Assembly: GCF_028453695.1 (NCBI RefSeq)
Contig: NC_135778.1
Coordinates: forward strand, 7,574,166-7,638,165
Reading direction: 5' to 3'
DNA: 64,000 nucleotides
DNA from: Augochlora pura
Taxonomy: Eukaryota; Arthropoda; Insecta; Hymenoptera; Halictidae
Part shown: piece after piece, positions 37,201 to 50,293 of the stretch
Numbering within the stretch: position 1 is the first letter of the stretch
Layout of the letters: every line of letters begins with the position of its first letter
The notes under the pieces: generated by a model
The model's input: the letters and a program-made list of their open reading frames with translations, nothing else
Database searches by the model: none
Told to the model about the DNA's origin: nothing
Program-made: the position numbers and the translations under genes

Positions 37201-37561
37201 ATTTAAAATAAATTACGCAGAATAATCTTGTCTATATGCCAAACTCCGCGTAAATAAAGTACAATGCGTAGATCATCTTAATAAAGTGAGGACTTCGAAA
37301 TCTGTGCCAAAGAAAGTTGGAAAATTGGCGGAAAGCTACGCTAATGCGCACATTATTTATTGCTGCTTCCTTAGCAACGTCGTTAGGAGGTTCGCTTCTT
37401 GTAAATAATCGAATCGAACATCGTAACTTCGCAATTGCAATCCTACTTCTGCTATATAACTTCGCTGCTATAAACTAGCAACAAGAAATGCTTGCGTAAA
37501 CGTAGTATAAATAACCACAGTTACTATATTCTCCATGAATATTTTTTTTTAGTTATGATCA
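34258..37561. other. No gene seen
   Basis: AT-rich DNA with compositional open frames. The minus-strand frame at 36456-36761 has no recognisable domain. Confidence 0.35.
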
Positions 37562-37726
37562 GACTACAAATTTTAATGCAAGATAACAATTGTCTGCATC
37601 GATTATAAGGATTAAAAGCTATGTAATAAATTCATTTTTCCTTCAATAATTTTAAATGCTTTAGTCTTTATACTGGTTTAAATAAGGCCTACCCAATTTT
37701 GTTATAAATGCATAAAATCCGCGGTC
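37562..37726. mobile_element. GACTGCGG-ended repeat element (family E), short copy
   Basis: Left end GACTACAAATTTTAATGCAA then AATTGTCTGCATCGA. The right end, reverse-complemented, is GACCGCGGATTTTATGCATT. At 165 bp it is about half the length of the copy at 22979 and probably internally deleted. Confidence 0.6.
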
Positions 37727-40700
37727 TTGTTATAATTGTTGTTATATAAATATAATTTGTATGAACTCGTATGAACTTTATATGTATAAGTTGTACGAAT
37801 GTAATTTGAAATTTTATTTCTTTAAAATGTATTTGTTATCAATTTCCATTCGATCCAAAATGGAACGTGTGTTAGCATGATACCGTACCGAGCATCGTGA
37901 AGATAGCATCTCAAAAATTCCCGACGAATTTCCCGCGCAAAAAAAAAATCGCTGTTCTGCATCAGTCGAAAAACACGAAACGTTTGTTGACGAAGCTCGC
38001 CCATTAATTTTCCGCGAATTGAGGCCACGTCTGGCTGTCCCGCCTTCTTTTTCTCGCAAAGTCGCGCCGAGGAACGCACTTATCCGTGTATTTCCATACA
38101 ATTATTTTTGTTATCGAGGCCGTTGTACGGGAATTCAGAGGAAACTTTGGTGATGCAGCAGCGCCTTGTGATAAAAAAAAAAGTCTCGGCGAAGCACATG
38201 CAGAAGCTCGCGAACGAAATATAGTTTACGACAAAAATAAAACTCGAGCGCCGCACGTTTGCATATTGACTTTTAATATTTCAGCGAACGGTATAATTTT
38301 CTGATACGACGTTTTTTTCATTACGCGAAAAATATATTCAAACATGTTCTGCGATATGATCTTGGAATTGCATTGAAGTTTGAAGATGAAAGCTGAACTT
38401 CGGATATTTCTCACAAAGCATTCTTCTTATAAACGGAATTTCAAGTTTGACCATCGTCTTCGGAACTCGAGGTCACTTGAAGATCATATCGCAGCGTGTG
38501 AACGTATTTTTTACGAGATAAGTGGTGCAGCATGTAAATATATCTATTTATTTAAAAAATAAACATGGATAACCTTGAAAACAACATTCAACTAAATAAA
38601 CCCTATGGGATACTAACCACGCGATACCGTTCAAATTACATTGAAGGGATTGTTTACTTTCTCAAAATTAAAGAATACAATGGAAGGTTCACACCTTAGA
38701 TATACATATAGTATAGTAAATACTATACAAATGAAGAAATATTCCTCACTGTATTAAGAACTCGATCCTACAATTAAAACAGAAATTTTATTAACATGAT
38801 TGAAATTAGTTATATCTACTTAAAATTCCTAATCAACGAAATTCGACGAGTCAGAAATTGACGTGAATAACCTGCAATTATTTTACATCGGAACACTAAG
38901 AATACCACGTGGAAATAAAAAAGGAATTCTTCCTTGTATATAAACGCTTTCATGGGCAATTATGTCAGCACACACTATTGAGACATCGCGACCGTAAGCG
39001 ATACCTTTTCGGGTGAAAACTGCTGATTATGCTTTTCACAGTTAGTTTCACATTGCAGGCTGCTGAGGCGCACATGCTAGCAACAATTCATCGTTATAAT
39101 ACCATAGAAATAATAATACGGTATTATAAAACTAATACGGCATTATTTATACTGCTGTATGTTTGCAATATAGTACAATAAAAATAATATTACACAATTT
39201 ACAATACCATATTTTTACAATATAATATAAATATAAAGTCACGTATAAGAGTCATAGTACATTGACAGTTATGTTCATCGATGTACAGACTGTCAAACTA
39301 AAGTAACAATGAGCATTCAACAACAAATAAGACAAACAAAAAATAATTTTCCAAATGCCAAATAATGAACGTTTATGCTTAGTCGTGTCGGAACTAGATA
39401 AAAATTTCTTTAAACTTTACGAAATTGTTTAATTAGAGAAAATCAAAATTGCTCCATTCTATAAGATAAGCAGTAAAGTGGAAAACAATCGCAATTTGTG
39501 CCTGTCTAATAGATTTGGAAAAATGTATGAAAAAAAATTGAAAAAATCTGAAGAGAAACAACATTGTGCGACCTTGAATTATAATTCAAAACAGCCTTGC
39601 ACCATCCAAAAGTGCTCGTAATTTACAGTCTATGGTTATGGAAGACACTATGCTTTGTCCTACAGACTATACATTATACATGATGCCTCGCGCAACTGGG
39701 TCAAGCAAGGTTTACAACAAAGGTACTAGAACTTTGTCTGATGCACCAAGTAAGGTGTATGTACCATAAATAATATTGTTTAAAAAATTCTAGCGTCTTT
39801 CTCTTTTTAATGCTCTTCTACTGTTCTATATATTCTATTTTTCATTTTGTTCTATATTTCGCTAACGATAACTCTTGGCAAAATTAACGTAGCATAACCG
39901 TTCTGTTCCGAATTATAAGTTTCATGCACTTTCATATCTCTAATCTTTGAAATGTGAAGTTGTGTTGGTCATATTGTAAATTTGCCGAGTCTAACGAAAT
40001 GCACGGACTCTTAAGTGTGCGCCGTGTGTATGTGTAAATTTTAAAAGCGCGTTTTCTCCCCATTGCTCTATTATTGCTTGGAATCAGTTTCCAGTCCCAG
40101 TTTTCGAAAATGCAAGATGACGAAATACATTAAGAAAGTCCAATGGCTTTTCTGTTTTCCGTCTACAATAACGAATCTTTTAGTCAACGAGGAACAATTT
40201 TTTTTCATTCTATTTACTCTATGTAAAACGCGATACTCTTTGATCAAAAAGTACCACTGATCGATGCATCAGTAGAGCATATATTACTGAACTAATTTCA
40301 TGCGGATAGGAGTTTAATTATGTGCCCAATGATTTAGTCTGATAATGAAATTCATTTTAAAATATTCTATGGACGTGCGGTATGTTCGTAAACAGACGTT
40401 CCAACAAATAAGAGTTGCAATTAGTTAACCTAGATGAACCGATATGGGTGACCTGGATATTCAAGGCTATCAGTAAGAAAATGGTATAAGTGATCCTTAT
40501 CTGGCATTGACAAAAATCAAAAACTATGTAAAGATACATCGTGCATTTAAAACGGTAAATATAATAAAGTGTCTGTTAGAAATTTACATTAATTAATTAG
40601 TACCATTCGTACAATTAGCAAGCCATAAATGTCGTATTTACTTTTCATGAGCTATATATTTTGCATATATGAAAATTGAAAGGAGCGCCACTTGCATAGA

Positions 40701-41688
40701 GTACGAGTAATCACTTCTAAAAATAATATGTAAACGTCTAAAAAAAAAAGAATAAATACTGGTTTAACTAACTAACGTGTTACGTTCATTTTTTTTAATT
40801 TGTTGCTGACCTTTTCAAATAAAACTTTCTGTACGTTGTAATAAATATAAAATCTTATACTTATATTTAAATTTAGGACTTCGAACATGAAGTGTGATAG
40901 TAAAAGAGAGTGTCTGTAAAAACATGAAAAACTTACACCTAAAAAAAATGAATGAAAATCAAACTCTTACGCTACTAAAGCAATCTGATCAATAGGAAAT
41001 TTTTGAATCGAACAATTTTAAATAGACAATATCAAAAATTGTTCCACGCATGAATTAAAATATTAAATTGTTACATCGTGTAGCAATGAGCAATTCAAAT
41101 TAAATTATCAAAGCAACAAAACGAAGAAGTTTTTGTGAAAAACAATAATTTTATACATATCCTCGTATTACAGAAAGTGTATTTTTACAAATTTGTCAAC
41201 ATACAATACAAATGAACTCTGTAAATAGATATCGCAAACTATGAAACCTGTAGTATTATATTCCAAAAGCTTTGAATATGATAACATTTAAAACAAATTG
41301 ACTACGGTATTGATGATTATTTATTGCACTAGTCATAGAAATGATAAGAATTTGTATTACATTCTCCTAAAATAAATTGAGTTCATCGATTTATGAGTGT
41401 ATGATTTCTTATCTTCGCGTGACTTTTGCACCATCTCCACACTTGTCCTGAGCTATATACCTTTCCGTTATGCGAACAATTACATTTGTTATATCACTTT
41501 TGAGGGAGTTAAATTCATCATTTTGAACGAACGAAATGTAATCCATGTTTGGCCATGGATGCACCAGTAATAGCAATAGATATGTTTTCCTTTCGTTTAT
41601 TGCATACATTTTGAGTCCGCAGTAAATATAAAAACAAATTGCAATGTCGTGTGTTGGGTTCGCTGTATTTTTCAATATACACATACAT

Positions 41689-41714
41689 GTTATTATTATT
41701 ATTATTATTATTAT
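41689..41714. repeat. TTA microsatellite
   Basis: About eight TTA units, AT-rich flanks. Confidence 0.9.
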
Positions 41715-44700
41715 AAAGAAAATCAATTTTCAGGAATAACCTCAAATTTCTAATTTTGCATACGTCCTGGGCTTTAGCAACATTTTACGGTCTCTATTGA
41801 ATTAGAAGAAATAACTGAATATTATATTGTAAATAAGAAAACCTGCATTAGTTAAAGTGAGAAGGTCACCGTAACTCCGTCAATTTCTCCGAGTATCTTA
41901 CAATTTATTCATAGAACTCAAGATCTCCAAAATGATCCAATCACGCTGCGCAATAAAACAAATCTCCGATCTACGAATTCCGTTGACAGGAACGGCAAGC
42001 CACGTTTCATTTACAAATGAACAAGGTAATAGTCTCACAAGTCGCGTTACGTCGACCGTGGTGCTGAACGCTGCCGCTGATTATATCAAATTGCTCTGTT
42101 ATTGGATTTTTCAATTGTGAACATACTAATAGTAAATAAGAATAGAGCGCAATATCTGATAACATACAATAATATTTTCCTGCGACGCGTAAGACGCGGC
42201 CGACATATAAGCGACGTTTATCCTATACAAGAGTATGCGCGTGGCATAAAACGTTTAATGAAAATGAACTTCGTTCTGCAAGGTCATCAACAAAGCAGAT
42301 AAACTTCTCGCAAAAAGAAAAGAAAAAATTTTCAACTTATAAGTATCTAATAAATAATATTACTCGAAAGTTTTGCAACGCTTGTGCGCAGCAACTCGCG
42401 GTGAATGAGCAGTTCCAAGGCGAAATAATTAATAGAGAAAACTCTCCTCCGATTCGATAATTAGCACGATCTTAATCTTCCCGTGATGCAATATTCTCGA
42501 ATTCAAAATTAAAATGATCACTTCCGAGATCATCGTTTCGATAGAAAAAATAACACAAAATTCGCTACATTTTGTTAAAGCTACGTGGATATAAAAAAAA
42601 AATTAACGATTTGTGTTCTATTTTCAAAGAATCGAAAGCTTCAGATTGTTGCAGATTTTTCAGAAAAATTATAACACGATAATCTCGAACGAGATTATTA
42701 GAGAATGTTACTGGGAACAGTAAATCGTGTGAAGTTTGTAATTGTAAATTCTGGACCTTATAAAATTATAAAATCATAGTAGTTGGTAGATGATATGTTA
42801 ATTTGAATAATACAGAAACTAAATAGCAAAATTCGCGATGTCTGCGTATCGTTGTATAATTAGAACTACTTCGATTATATCAAGCGATAGAAGAAACTGA
42901 TCTAATACCTCACATTTGTAAACATATTCCATGACTTTCAATTTCAGCAACATCGACGTGTTTCTGCAATTATTGGGATGACGACGCGACCGTATGAACC
43001 GTATAGGTCTTCATAATTTCTATTATTGGATCAATCGATTCCAATGAATTCGAAATAAGAAGTTGACAAATTTTAATTTAGCTTACGCTTGCTCTTTCAA
43101 ACCAAATGCATTTCACTAATTTTTATTAGAACAGTTTTTAAATATTCTAACTTGATTTTACACGAAATTGACGAATATTGCGTCATTCAAAAGTAAATTT
43201 ATATTCTGATTCAGTGAGCTAGGAATACTATACAAATTATGCAATTATATTACTATTAATCAAATAGTATAAAATTTTATTGCGAAGCATTTTATCTGTA
43301 TTACGGACAAAAATAAATATTTGCAATATTGTTAAGAATACCAATGCTGAATTCAGATATAAAAACGTCACAGTAGCTTTTAACAAAATACAGTTAGGAT
43401 GCAAATTATTGATTGAATATGGATTTATAATTTTGTATATCAACTCCTTTGCTACTTTAACTTGCTACGATTTATTAAACGTATTATTTTCGCATTGCTT
43501 CAATCAAAATCTCTGTAAAGTTTTGTTCGACGTTGGTCTTGTAAAAAGGATACTTCTAAACTCGAAATTGATTCTTCGACAATAAAGTTATCACGCACAG
43601 ATTTACAAAGCACAAAGATCATGCACATTGGGCATTAAACATTTTCGTCGCGTATCTGGGATCGTCTGGCACTAAACTCGTCCCGTGACTTATTATCTTA
43701 ACAAAAATTGACGTTTTCTGTAAAAATATAAACACGATCTTCGTATCTCGGCAATATCCACGCTGAAAATAACTGTATTTAATACAGCAACATTTTCATC
43801 GTCATTTATTTGTGGTTTTCAAAAAGAACCCGTGCAATATTTTTTTTTGCGAAATCTGCGAATAGAGAAGATACTGACGCAACGACACATTTTATATTGA
43901 AGATTAACGTTATCGGTAATAATCAATTATATTAATCATCCGATATTATTCATTATCAGTTATTTATCGTTTTTATCAAAAAAAAACAATTAAACTCGAT
44001 ACGTTTTTTCTTTGTAAGTAGAACAATGATCGCTAAATCTGCCATTTTCATTTCACATTTCCCTTAACATGCGATCACGTCACGTGTAAATTTGAATAGA
44101 TCATTTTCAATAATTTTGTGAGGATATTTATAACAGCGTTGCCCGCAACAAAGGAAGATAAAAGACTGGCAACAACGAATCCACGTTTACTCGCTGAAAT
44201 GAGCGCGCCGAAGAATTTGGTCTGTTCGATTAAAAATAACGAGAATCTTTTTTTTCTGTGTGTAGGTCGCCGCAAGGATTCGCGGCAATAACGTATTTTT
44301 GACAATAAGGTCATTTACATATGACTCGATGACGTTCGGTCAAAGGAGAAGCGCTCTTTTTTCTCATTTCACACCTATTTGTTTTAAACACGTCTTTCGA
44401 AGGCGTTCGCGTTGCGTCAACTTTGAACAGATAAAAATAGTCGCTCGCACGGCGTAAAATAATATCTATGTTAAAAAAGAAAAAGCTGTACCGAATCGAG
44501 CAAATAGTTCCGTTATAATATACGCGTGATTTTTTAATTATTTGCTGCATATTTGATTATTTAATTATTGCTGACACTGATATTTGTACAAGTTCATAGT
44601 TCAATTTAGAGAAACCAGAACTAAATATAATTTCATTTGTTCTCAACCAATGATTTTAGCATTAAAAGATTGACAAATAGTTATCGCACACAACATTAGC

Positions 44701-45250
44701 GTCTAAATTGATCGAAAATAGTGAAAAATATAATCAAGTGCAATGCTTGCAGATATAGTCAACACAGTGTAGAATTAAAAATTTTCATTGCATCTGTGTG
44801 TTATAAAAGAAGGCTAATCTTAGACTTCACCTATTCCCACTATTCATGAAAACAAATAAATAATACATATGTTACATGTCAGTTATGAATGAAACATTAG
44901 ATAATATTTAACTAATGTATGCATTAAAATCTTTTTCTAAAGTTTGCAAACAATACTAGATATTTGTATAGAGTCAATCTTCTGTCGTTGTAATAATGTA
45001 TATCATTTTTAATCATTATTGCCCTTATAATACTATATCAGATTACTGGAAAAAATTTCAAACAGAATTTGACGTATCCCAATTAACAAATAAATTAGCT
45101 TAGACGAGCACGGAACATGAGAAATCATAAGGCAAGAAGAACTTAATATAAATATGAAGTAAACATTATGCCGATCGATTTATGTTTCATTGTAAGTGCA
45201 CAACTTGAAACAAACCAAAAATTTGCTTTATGTTATAAATAAAGGAAAGT

Positions 45251-45252
45251 AC
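45251..45252 (-). other. cnc: 5' splice site of the cnc-like exon
   Basis: CAAGAG|GTACTT: a GT donor of moderate strength. It is chosen because family similarity stops exactly here, after GELTQE, and the following frame becomes hydrophobic AT-rich filler. Confidence 0.8.
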
Positions 45253-45711
45253 CTCTTGGGTAAGTTCGCCTGTGGCAGCTGGTTCGTCAGGATTTTGCGA
45301 AGTGGTTGCCGGATCGGGCGATGTCACATTTCTATTTGAATCTGTCAAAATACTGGGTCCTGCTACGGCAGTATCTCTTCTTGTTTCTTCGACATTCAAC
45401 AAATATGCATGGATGTCATTCAATCCAGTATTTATTCTATTGTATCTTCCTAGCGAATTCAAATCTTCGAATAAATCTCTTTCATAGTTGAGCAGTACAG
45501 AGTCTAGATTTTTAGGATGAACAAACATAGGTCGATGGACAATTGTGTGCGCGTCGGTATACCATCCAGAGCCATTATTTAAATCCAAAGAGCCTACGCC
45601 GATGGTTTGAACATCCAAACCAAAGTAGGCCTCTGGGTCTACTCGTAACAAAGATAGTAACAGCGCGAGCTGAAACAGTTCTTCGCTGTACAATTTCTTT
45701 AAGCATAACAT
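45253..45711 (-). CDS. cnc: First coding exon of cap-n-collar (CncC/NRF1-like) transcription factor
   Basis: This encodes the N-terminal 153 residues of a CNC-bZIP factor, which controls oxidative, xenobiotic and proteasome stress genes. Residues 1-30 (MLCLKKLYSEELFQLALLLS, then LLRVDPEAYF) match the NHB1 segment of NRF1/NFE2L1, a hydrophobic ER anchor. Residues 65-110 (VHPKNLD, DLFEDLNSLGRY, DIHAYLLNVE) match the NHB2 region, and GELTQE (148-153) aligns with the residues just before the DIDLIDILW box of vertebrate NRF1. There the frame meets a donor, GAG|GTACTT (45252-45251), in phase 0; the 21 codons beyond it are intron read-through. The start ATG has a strong insect context (GACAAAATG). 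The DLG box, Neh domains and bZIP are missing and must lie in later exons at lower coordinates, probably outside the window. Assignment to the family is firm; isoform naming is inferred. Confidence 0.9.
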
Positions 45712-46320
45712 TTTGTCGCTTTTTCGGTTGAATCAGCTACAGTTCTTAAATATATTCACGGCCAATAATAAATTAATGTATTGTCACAGTGGCCTGGCAG
45801 GGATATTACACATAAAAACTTTGTCGGATGTCATAATAAGACAGTTCATATTGAAGCTTTAGCTCGATTAATATTAAGCACTGAATAGCATTTATATAGC
45901 TGCATGTGCCTTAATCATTTAAATCACACTAGATTATGTATATTATTCTTCACTATGCACACAGAATCCAAAATGAAACCTCGGTTTATTTTCCTCTGAG
46001 TTTCGCACTTGTTTTTCACATGTAATGAAACGAGCATGGATATTCAATGAAGTTACGAAGCACAGTTCTTGGAGCCGCTGCTGGAGCAACTTATTCGCTA
46101 GACAGTCCGAATGAAAATAAAGATTGGGAGTTCTCTTTAAACAAGTATAGGTCAGTTACTCGGATATAAAAATAACCTCAAAACACATACTAGCCACGTC
46201 AAACTTTGGTGCACCTCGCGTACAACCCACGCGCTCTTCAAATTTTATTTGACAATTCCAGATAGCAATCCGTTGGATCAGCGGCGACACTTTTTTCCTA
46301 TTGTCACGTCGGACCAGATT
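45712..46320 (-). promoter_or_regulatory. cnc: Putative 5' UTR and promoter of the cnc-like transcript
   Basis: The sequence directly upstream of the ATG reads like a leader (GATTCAACCGAAAAAGCGAC before ATG). A possible weak acceptor, AACTGTAG, lies about 25 bases upstream, so the leader may instead be spliced. GC content rises between 46030 and 46700. An ARE core TGACGTGGC lies on the minus strand at 46201-46193. No well-spaced TATA/initiator pair was found, so the start site is unknown. Confidence 0.4.
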
Positions 46321-46574
46321 TTATGAAGCGTTGCAATTCGATCAACTAGTTGAAATTGACAGATCCATTGATGATACCGGGTCTCGAACTATTTTCAATT
46401 TCTTCCTGATAGCTATTCGAGGCCCGCGGCAAGTGCCAGTAACTTCTTTCGTTAAATCATCTTGCTTCGACGATATTATAATCCTGACGGTGATAACGTT
46501 AAATTAATAGAATAGAGTGCATTTCACGGAGAACGAACTAGTACACCTTGCTGAGAGAGATCGCTGGCGATATG

Positions 46575-46584
46575 TGACTCAGCA
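46575..46584 (+). promoter_or_regulatory. Antioxidant response/MARE site
   Basis: GTGACTCAGCA matches RTGACNNNGC and the NF-E2 site (TGCTGAGTCA on the other strand), the binding site of Cnc/Nrf-small Maf dimers. It lies 0.86 kb upstream of the cnc-like ATG, a plausible autoregulatory position. It could also be chance. Confidence 0.4.
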
Positions 46585-46600
46585 CTCACTCCGACAATGT

Positions 46601-47453
46601 CGTTTCTCAGGGCCGCCACAAGCGTATGTTTCTCCCTTTTTGCTTCTGTTGACGAGCGATTCGATCAGCTTTGAACTCGACTTTAGCTGCTTAACGCTCG
46701 ACATTTAGTATTATCGTCTACGCGAGTTTCAGCTTTTTATAGTATACGTTTTAAAGTATCGATAGAGCGATACTGGATGTATACGTTAATGGTTACAATA
46801 TTGTCGGCAATTGAGCCATTCAACGACGGTATAAAATTGTTCAAACGTACCGCTACTCTTCATATGAAATTTGAATAAATCTTTATCTTTTATTATTTGA
46901 TAATAATATCATAAATGTTACATTAATAATCCCTTACTTAGAGCCGCATACGTGTATTCCCATTCGATTTGATTTCAAGAATGATAATGCTGTATTGGAA
47001 TAGATCGTATAACGCGTTTATATAACGACACATTCGTTTTGCATCTTCGCTCGTATTTTAATTGAAAAGCGATTTATTACGTAACGGTAGTTTCTTGTTT
47101 ATCAGTTAATTTTTGTAACCCGCTTGAATTCGTTTTCAAATGTACTTTCAATCTCTTAATTGTAATTTTATTATAGCTGGATAGGTACATGTATACATAC
47201 ATGTGCATGCACATACGCGTGTACAACATATTTTTTTAACACAACTACGCTTCGTTTAAGAATTAGTTATAAAAATATAAGTAGCAGAATTAAATAATAT
47301 GCAAGAGCGTGGGTGGAAAGTTTAATTGTTTATTTTACTGATTTACTTGCATACTTGTTAAAGAAGTGGTATACAAATTCATACATAATATTTTGGTTGA
47401 GGTGCTAAACCGGTGATCAAGGGAAATCGAGAACAACCATGAGATTTTTTTCA
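46601..47453. other. No gene seen
   Basis: AT-rich DNA upstream of the cnc-like exon. An alternating purine-pyrimidine tract at 47184-47226 (GTACATGTATACATACATGT, then GCATGCACATACGCGTGTAC) is the only notable feature. Confidence 0.4.
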
Positions 47454-47455
47454 TA

Positions 47456-47826
47456 GATGCTGTCCCATTTTAATCGTTACATACAATTATCTCCGGAACT
47501 GTTCGTCAACCAACCATTCAAGAACCTTATTGCATATAATATATTACGCGGTGTACACTTATGTAAAGTAATAGATTTTTGACGTAAATAGATTAATAAA
47601 TTTGTATTCAGAATTCCGAGGTGCGACAGATCGTGCATAAAAAATATAATTCCATCGAAAGAAGATGATCTTCGTGTATTTTTCAAGCGTACACTTACAA
47701 ACGCAATAGCAGCATTGGAATTCAACCCCCTCGAAATAGAAAATGTTTCGTACGTAACATTTTTTCGGAACAACGAACGGTCCCGGAGATGATAATCGTA
47801 TGTAGTAATTAAAATGGGACACCCTG
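47456..47826. mobile_element. TA-flanked MITE with long inverted repeats (371 bp)
   Basis: TA flanks both ends (47454-47455, 47827-47828). The right end, reverse-complemented, reads CAGGGTGTCCCATTTTAATT. The left end reads GATGCTGTCCCATTTTAATC, so only the first bases have decayed. Similarity extends about 50-60 bp inward through TCTCCGG...CTGTTCGT / TCTCCGGGACCGTTCGT. The TA target and CAGGGTGTCCC end fit a Tc1/mariner-group MITE. No transposase frame is present. Confidence 0.85.
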
Positions 47827-48231
47827 TATACGAGCGTAATGGCATAATATACATGTGATGGCATGTAAATTAAGTTCATAGGTGAAGCGCGATGATAGTT
47901 ACAGTATAGTAGCACAAGACTTAGGAGACAGAATCGTTTCTTTTCTGTAGATAACAATATCGCGGAAGTAAAAATGAAGGAAAAATTTATTGAGGACTCA
48001 ATTTATCGTGATGCATACGCATGACGATCGGTTGATAACGCGTATTTTTAAAAGTTCTGATGAAACACGTAATCAAAATTACAATAAGAAAACTCCGGTC
48101 GCAGTCACGTTGTGACGCTTTGCGCAGTTGCCAGGTTTGTCAGTTACTACCACAAACACGTGGGTAATCAAACAATACGTTATAAATGCAGTACGGGTAT
48201 GATCACTCGACTGCGCGTGTCCGTTGATATA

Positions 48232-50251
48232 CAGGGTGTATCGAAATTATTGTAACTCCGGGAAAATGAGAGATTCCTGAGCTCATTTGGAGTAACTTTT
48301 CCCTTAGCGAAAATGCAATCTGCGGCTTTGTTTACAAGTTATTAACGAAAAATGGTAGCCAATGGGAAGCGAGCGCGCGAATTTTCAACGTGCTACAATG
48401 AAGTCCAGCCAGCCAGTTGAACCATGTTTCGCTATGGGGCGCGGCGGAAGGAAGGGGCTACTCTCACACTCTGAATCGCGTACGAAATAATGAACAATTA
48501 GTGAATTTTCTGAATTTTTTATTAATTTGAAAAATCTCAGAAATATTATTAATAAGAGACTCAAAAAAATCAACGTCATAATAATTATTGCTAGTTTAAT
48601 ACGTGTGAGATCTGTTGTCTCGTAAAAGGAACTGTGAGATATTGAACGATGGCCAACAATGCTTCGTTTTCTTAGAAGCGAATTTCAACTGTTTTTCATC
48701 GATCGCGAAACAGTCATGTATAGATCAACTATGTCGGTCACCATACATTGTAAGAGGTCAATGCGCAATCCTCCGGACATGACGAGAAAAATGCAATCCG
48801 CGATTTTATTTACGAGTTAAAACAGCGGCGACGGTTTCGGGTCGTGTTCAAACCAATGAACAAGTCACAGAGCGCGAACTTGCCAAATTTGTTTAAGAAT
48901 TGTGGAGAACATTCCTCTTCTACTGAACAATTTCTCGCGAATGAAAATTTTGTAACATTTTCCACGACAATTTTCACGCGCGATGCTTACTTGGAGAAAT
49001 TGGAAAAGCAACTAAAAGTCATTCCAGTCCTATTGAAAAATGATCTCATATCTCTCGTTTTATCAGTTACTTGTCACTAACAAACTAAACGGCAAAATAA
49101 CCGAGGGTCTGCTTGACCATATTTCTAACAAACGGAACTGTTATAAATATTAAGAAGCCAGAAATAATAAATTTATTAATGAATGAAATTCGATTGTATA
49201 ATTCCCAATATCATAATCAGTGTTGACAGTTACTTTCAGGTAAACGTTCAGCGGCATGTTATTGTTCCATTAGTAAGCGCGTCCTTGTCGGTGTTAAGTA
49301 GTCGTATTTCGTAATGTGCTTGTCACGAATATTCTGGCGAAATATTCATCCACCCTGTGGTCACTAGTGACTATCGTACTGATGAGTTCTGGTCATTCAA
49401 GTGGTTATCAATGGCGATTTAAGTGATTATCAGTGGACACCCAAGTGGTTATATCAGTGGTCATTGATACGATGAGATAAGTACGTGAATAACTAATAAT
49501 ATATTCGTAAAAAGAATTTTTCTAAATGTTAAATGTCAAGGAACACAAAATTTATTGACGCAACAATTTCTCGAGTTATTTCTGCTCGAAAAATTATTTT
49601 ACATCTCTGATTCTATCAATTATTGTCACTAACATGTTAAATGTAAAAATAGCCATAACGAATGCTGGTTTCGTTATGACTACCTTCCGGGTCTCCATTC
49701 CAGCAACCTCCACGTGGTGAGACCCGGACAGTCGATGTAATTTTCGATTTCTAATCAGCTGTAAATTCGTTTGCAACTAATTCGAAATCGACAATTACAT
49801 GGAAATAATGACTGTGAAGTGATGGGTTTTTTAAGCATTAAGTAGAATTTGATTTTGTGCTTGTATATATGGTTGGTAGTTTTTTAAATATTAAATATAC
49901 TATAAATTGGCAAAATATTTGAATTTCAAGACTATTATTAGATATCGAGGGGCAACATGGACATCCTGATTTTTCAAATTAGTAACAAATTCACTCCTTG
50001 CCCATTACTTCGAATACTACTCCGAACCTGAGCGTAGCCTCCTCCTTCCGTCGCGCCCGGAAGCAATGCGGTTACCACGCACGTTGCAGCACGTTGAGAA
50101 TTCGCGCGCCCGCTTCTTATTGGCTACTGTTTTTCTTTAATAACTCGTGACAACTAAGCCGCGAATCGCATTTACGCTAATGAATAATTTACTCCAAATA
50201 ACCTCGGCAACCCCTCATTTCCTGAAGTTGCAATAATTTTGATACACCGTG
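48232..50251. mobile_element. 2.0 kb TA-flanked element with about 240-bp inverted repeats
   Basis: The left end is CAGGGTGTATCGAAATTATT; the right end, reverse-complemented, is CACGGTGTATCAAAATTATT, with TA on both sides (48230-48231, 50252-50253). The arms stay alignable for about 240 bases (48232-48474 and 50010-50251), sharing TTTGGAGTAA, AGCCAAT and GCGCGCGAATT. A third partial copy of the arm (AAATGCAATCCGCGATTTTA) lies at 48789 onward. The 78-codon frame at 48844-49080 has no recognisable domain, and there is no transposase. It is non-autonomous. Its right end is only 43 bases from the candidate exon at 50294-50386. Confidence 0.85.
49380..49480. repeat. Short minisatellite inside the 2.0 kb element
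   Basis: Irregular repeats of AAGTGGTTATCA(G)TGG, about three to four units. Confidence 0.65.
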
Positions 50252-50293
50252 TATAGACATTGTAAGTTTCTTATACGAACTTTATGTACTTAC

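Larger units (their letters stand above)
37727..45252. other. No gene seen; presumed first intron of the cnc-like gene
   Basis: AT-rich throughout, apart from a CpG-richer patch at 37900-38250 with overlapping minus-strand frames of unknown meaning. If 45253-45711 is the first coding exon of cnc, this is intron. I found no downstream Cnc exon encoding the expected DLG or bZIP region. Confidence 0.4.
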
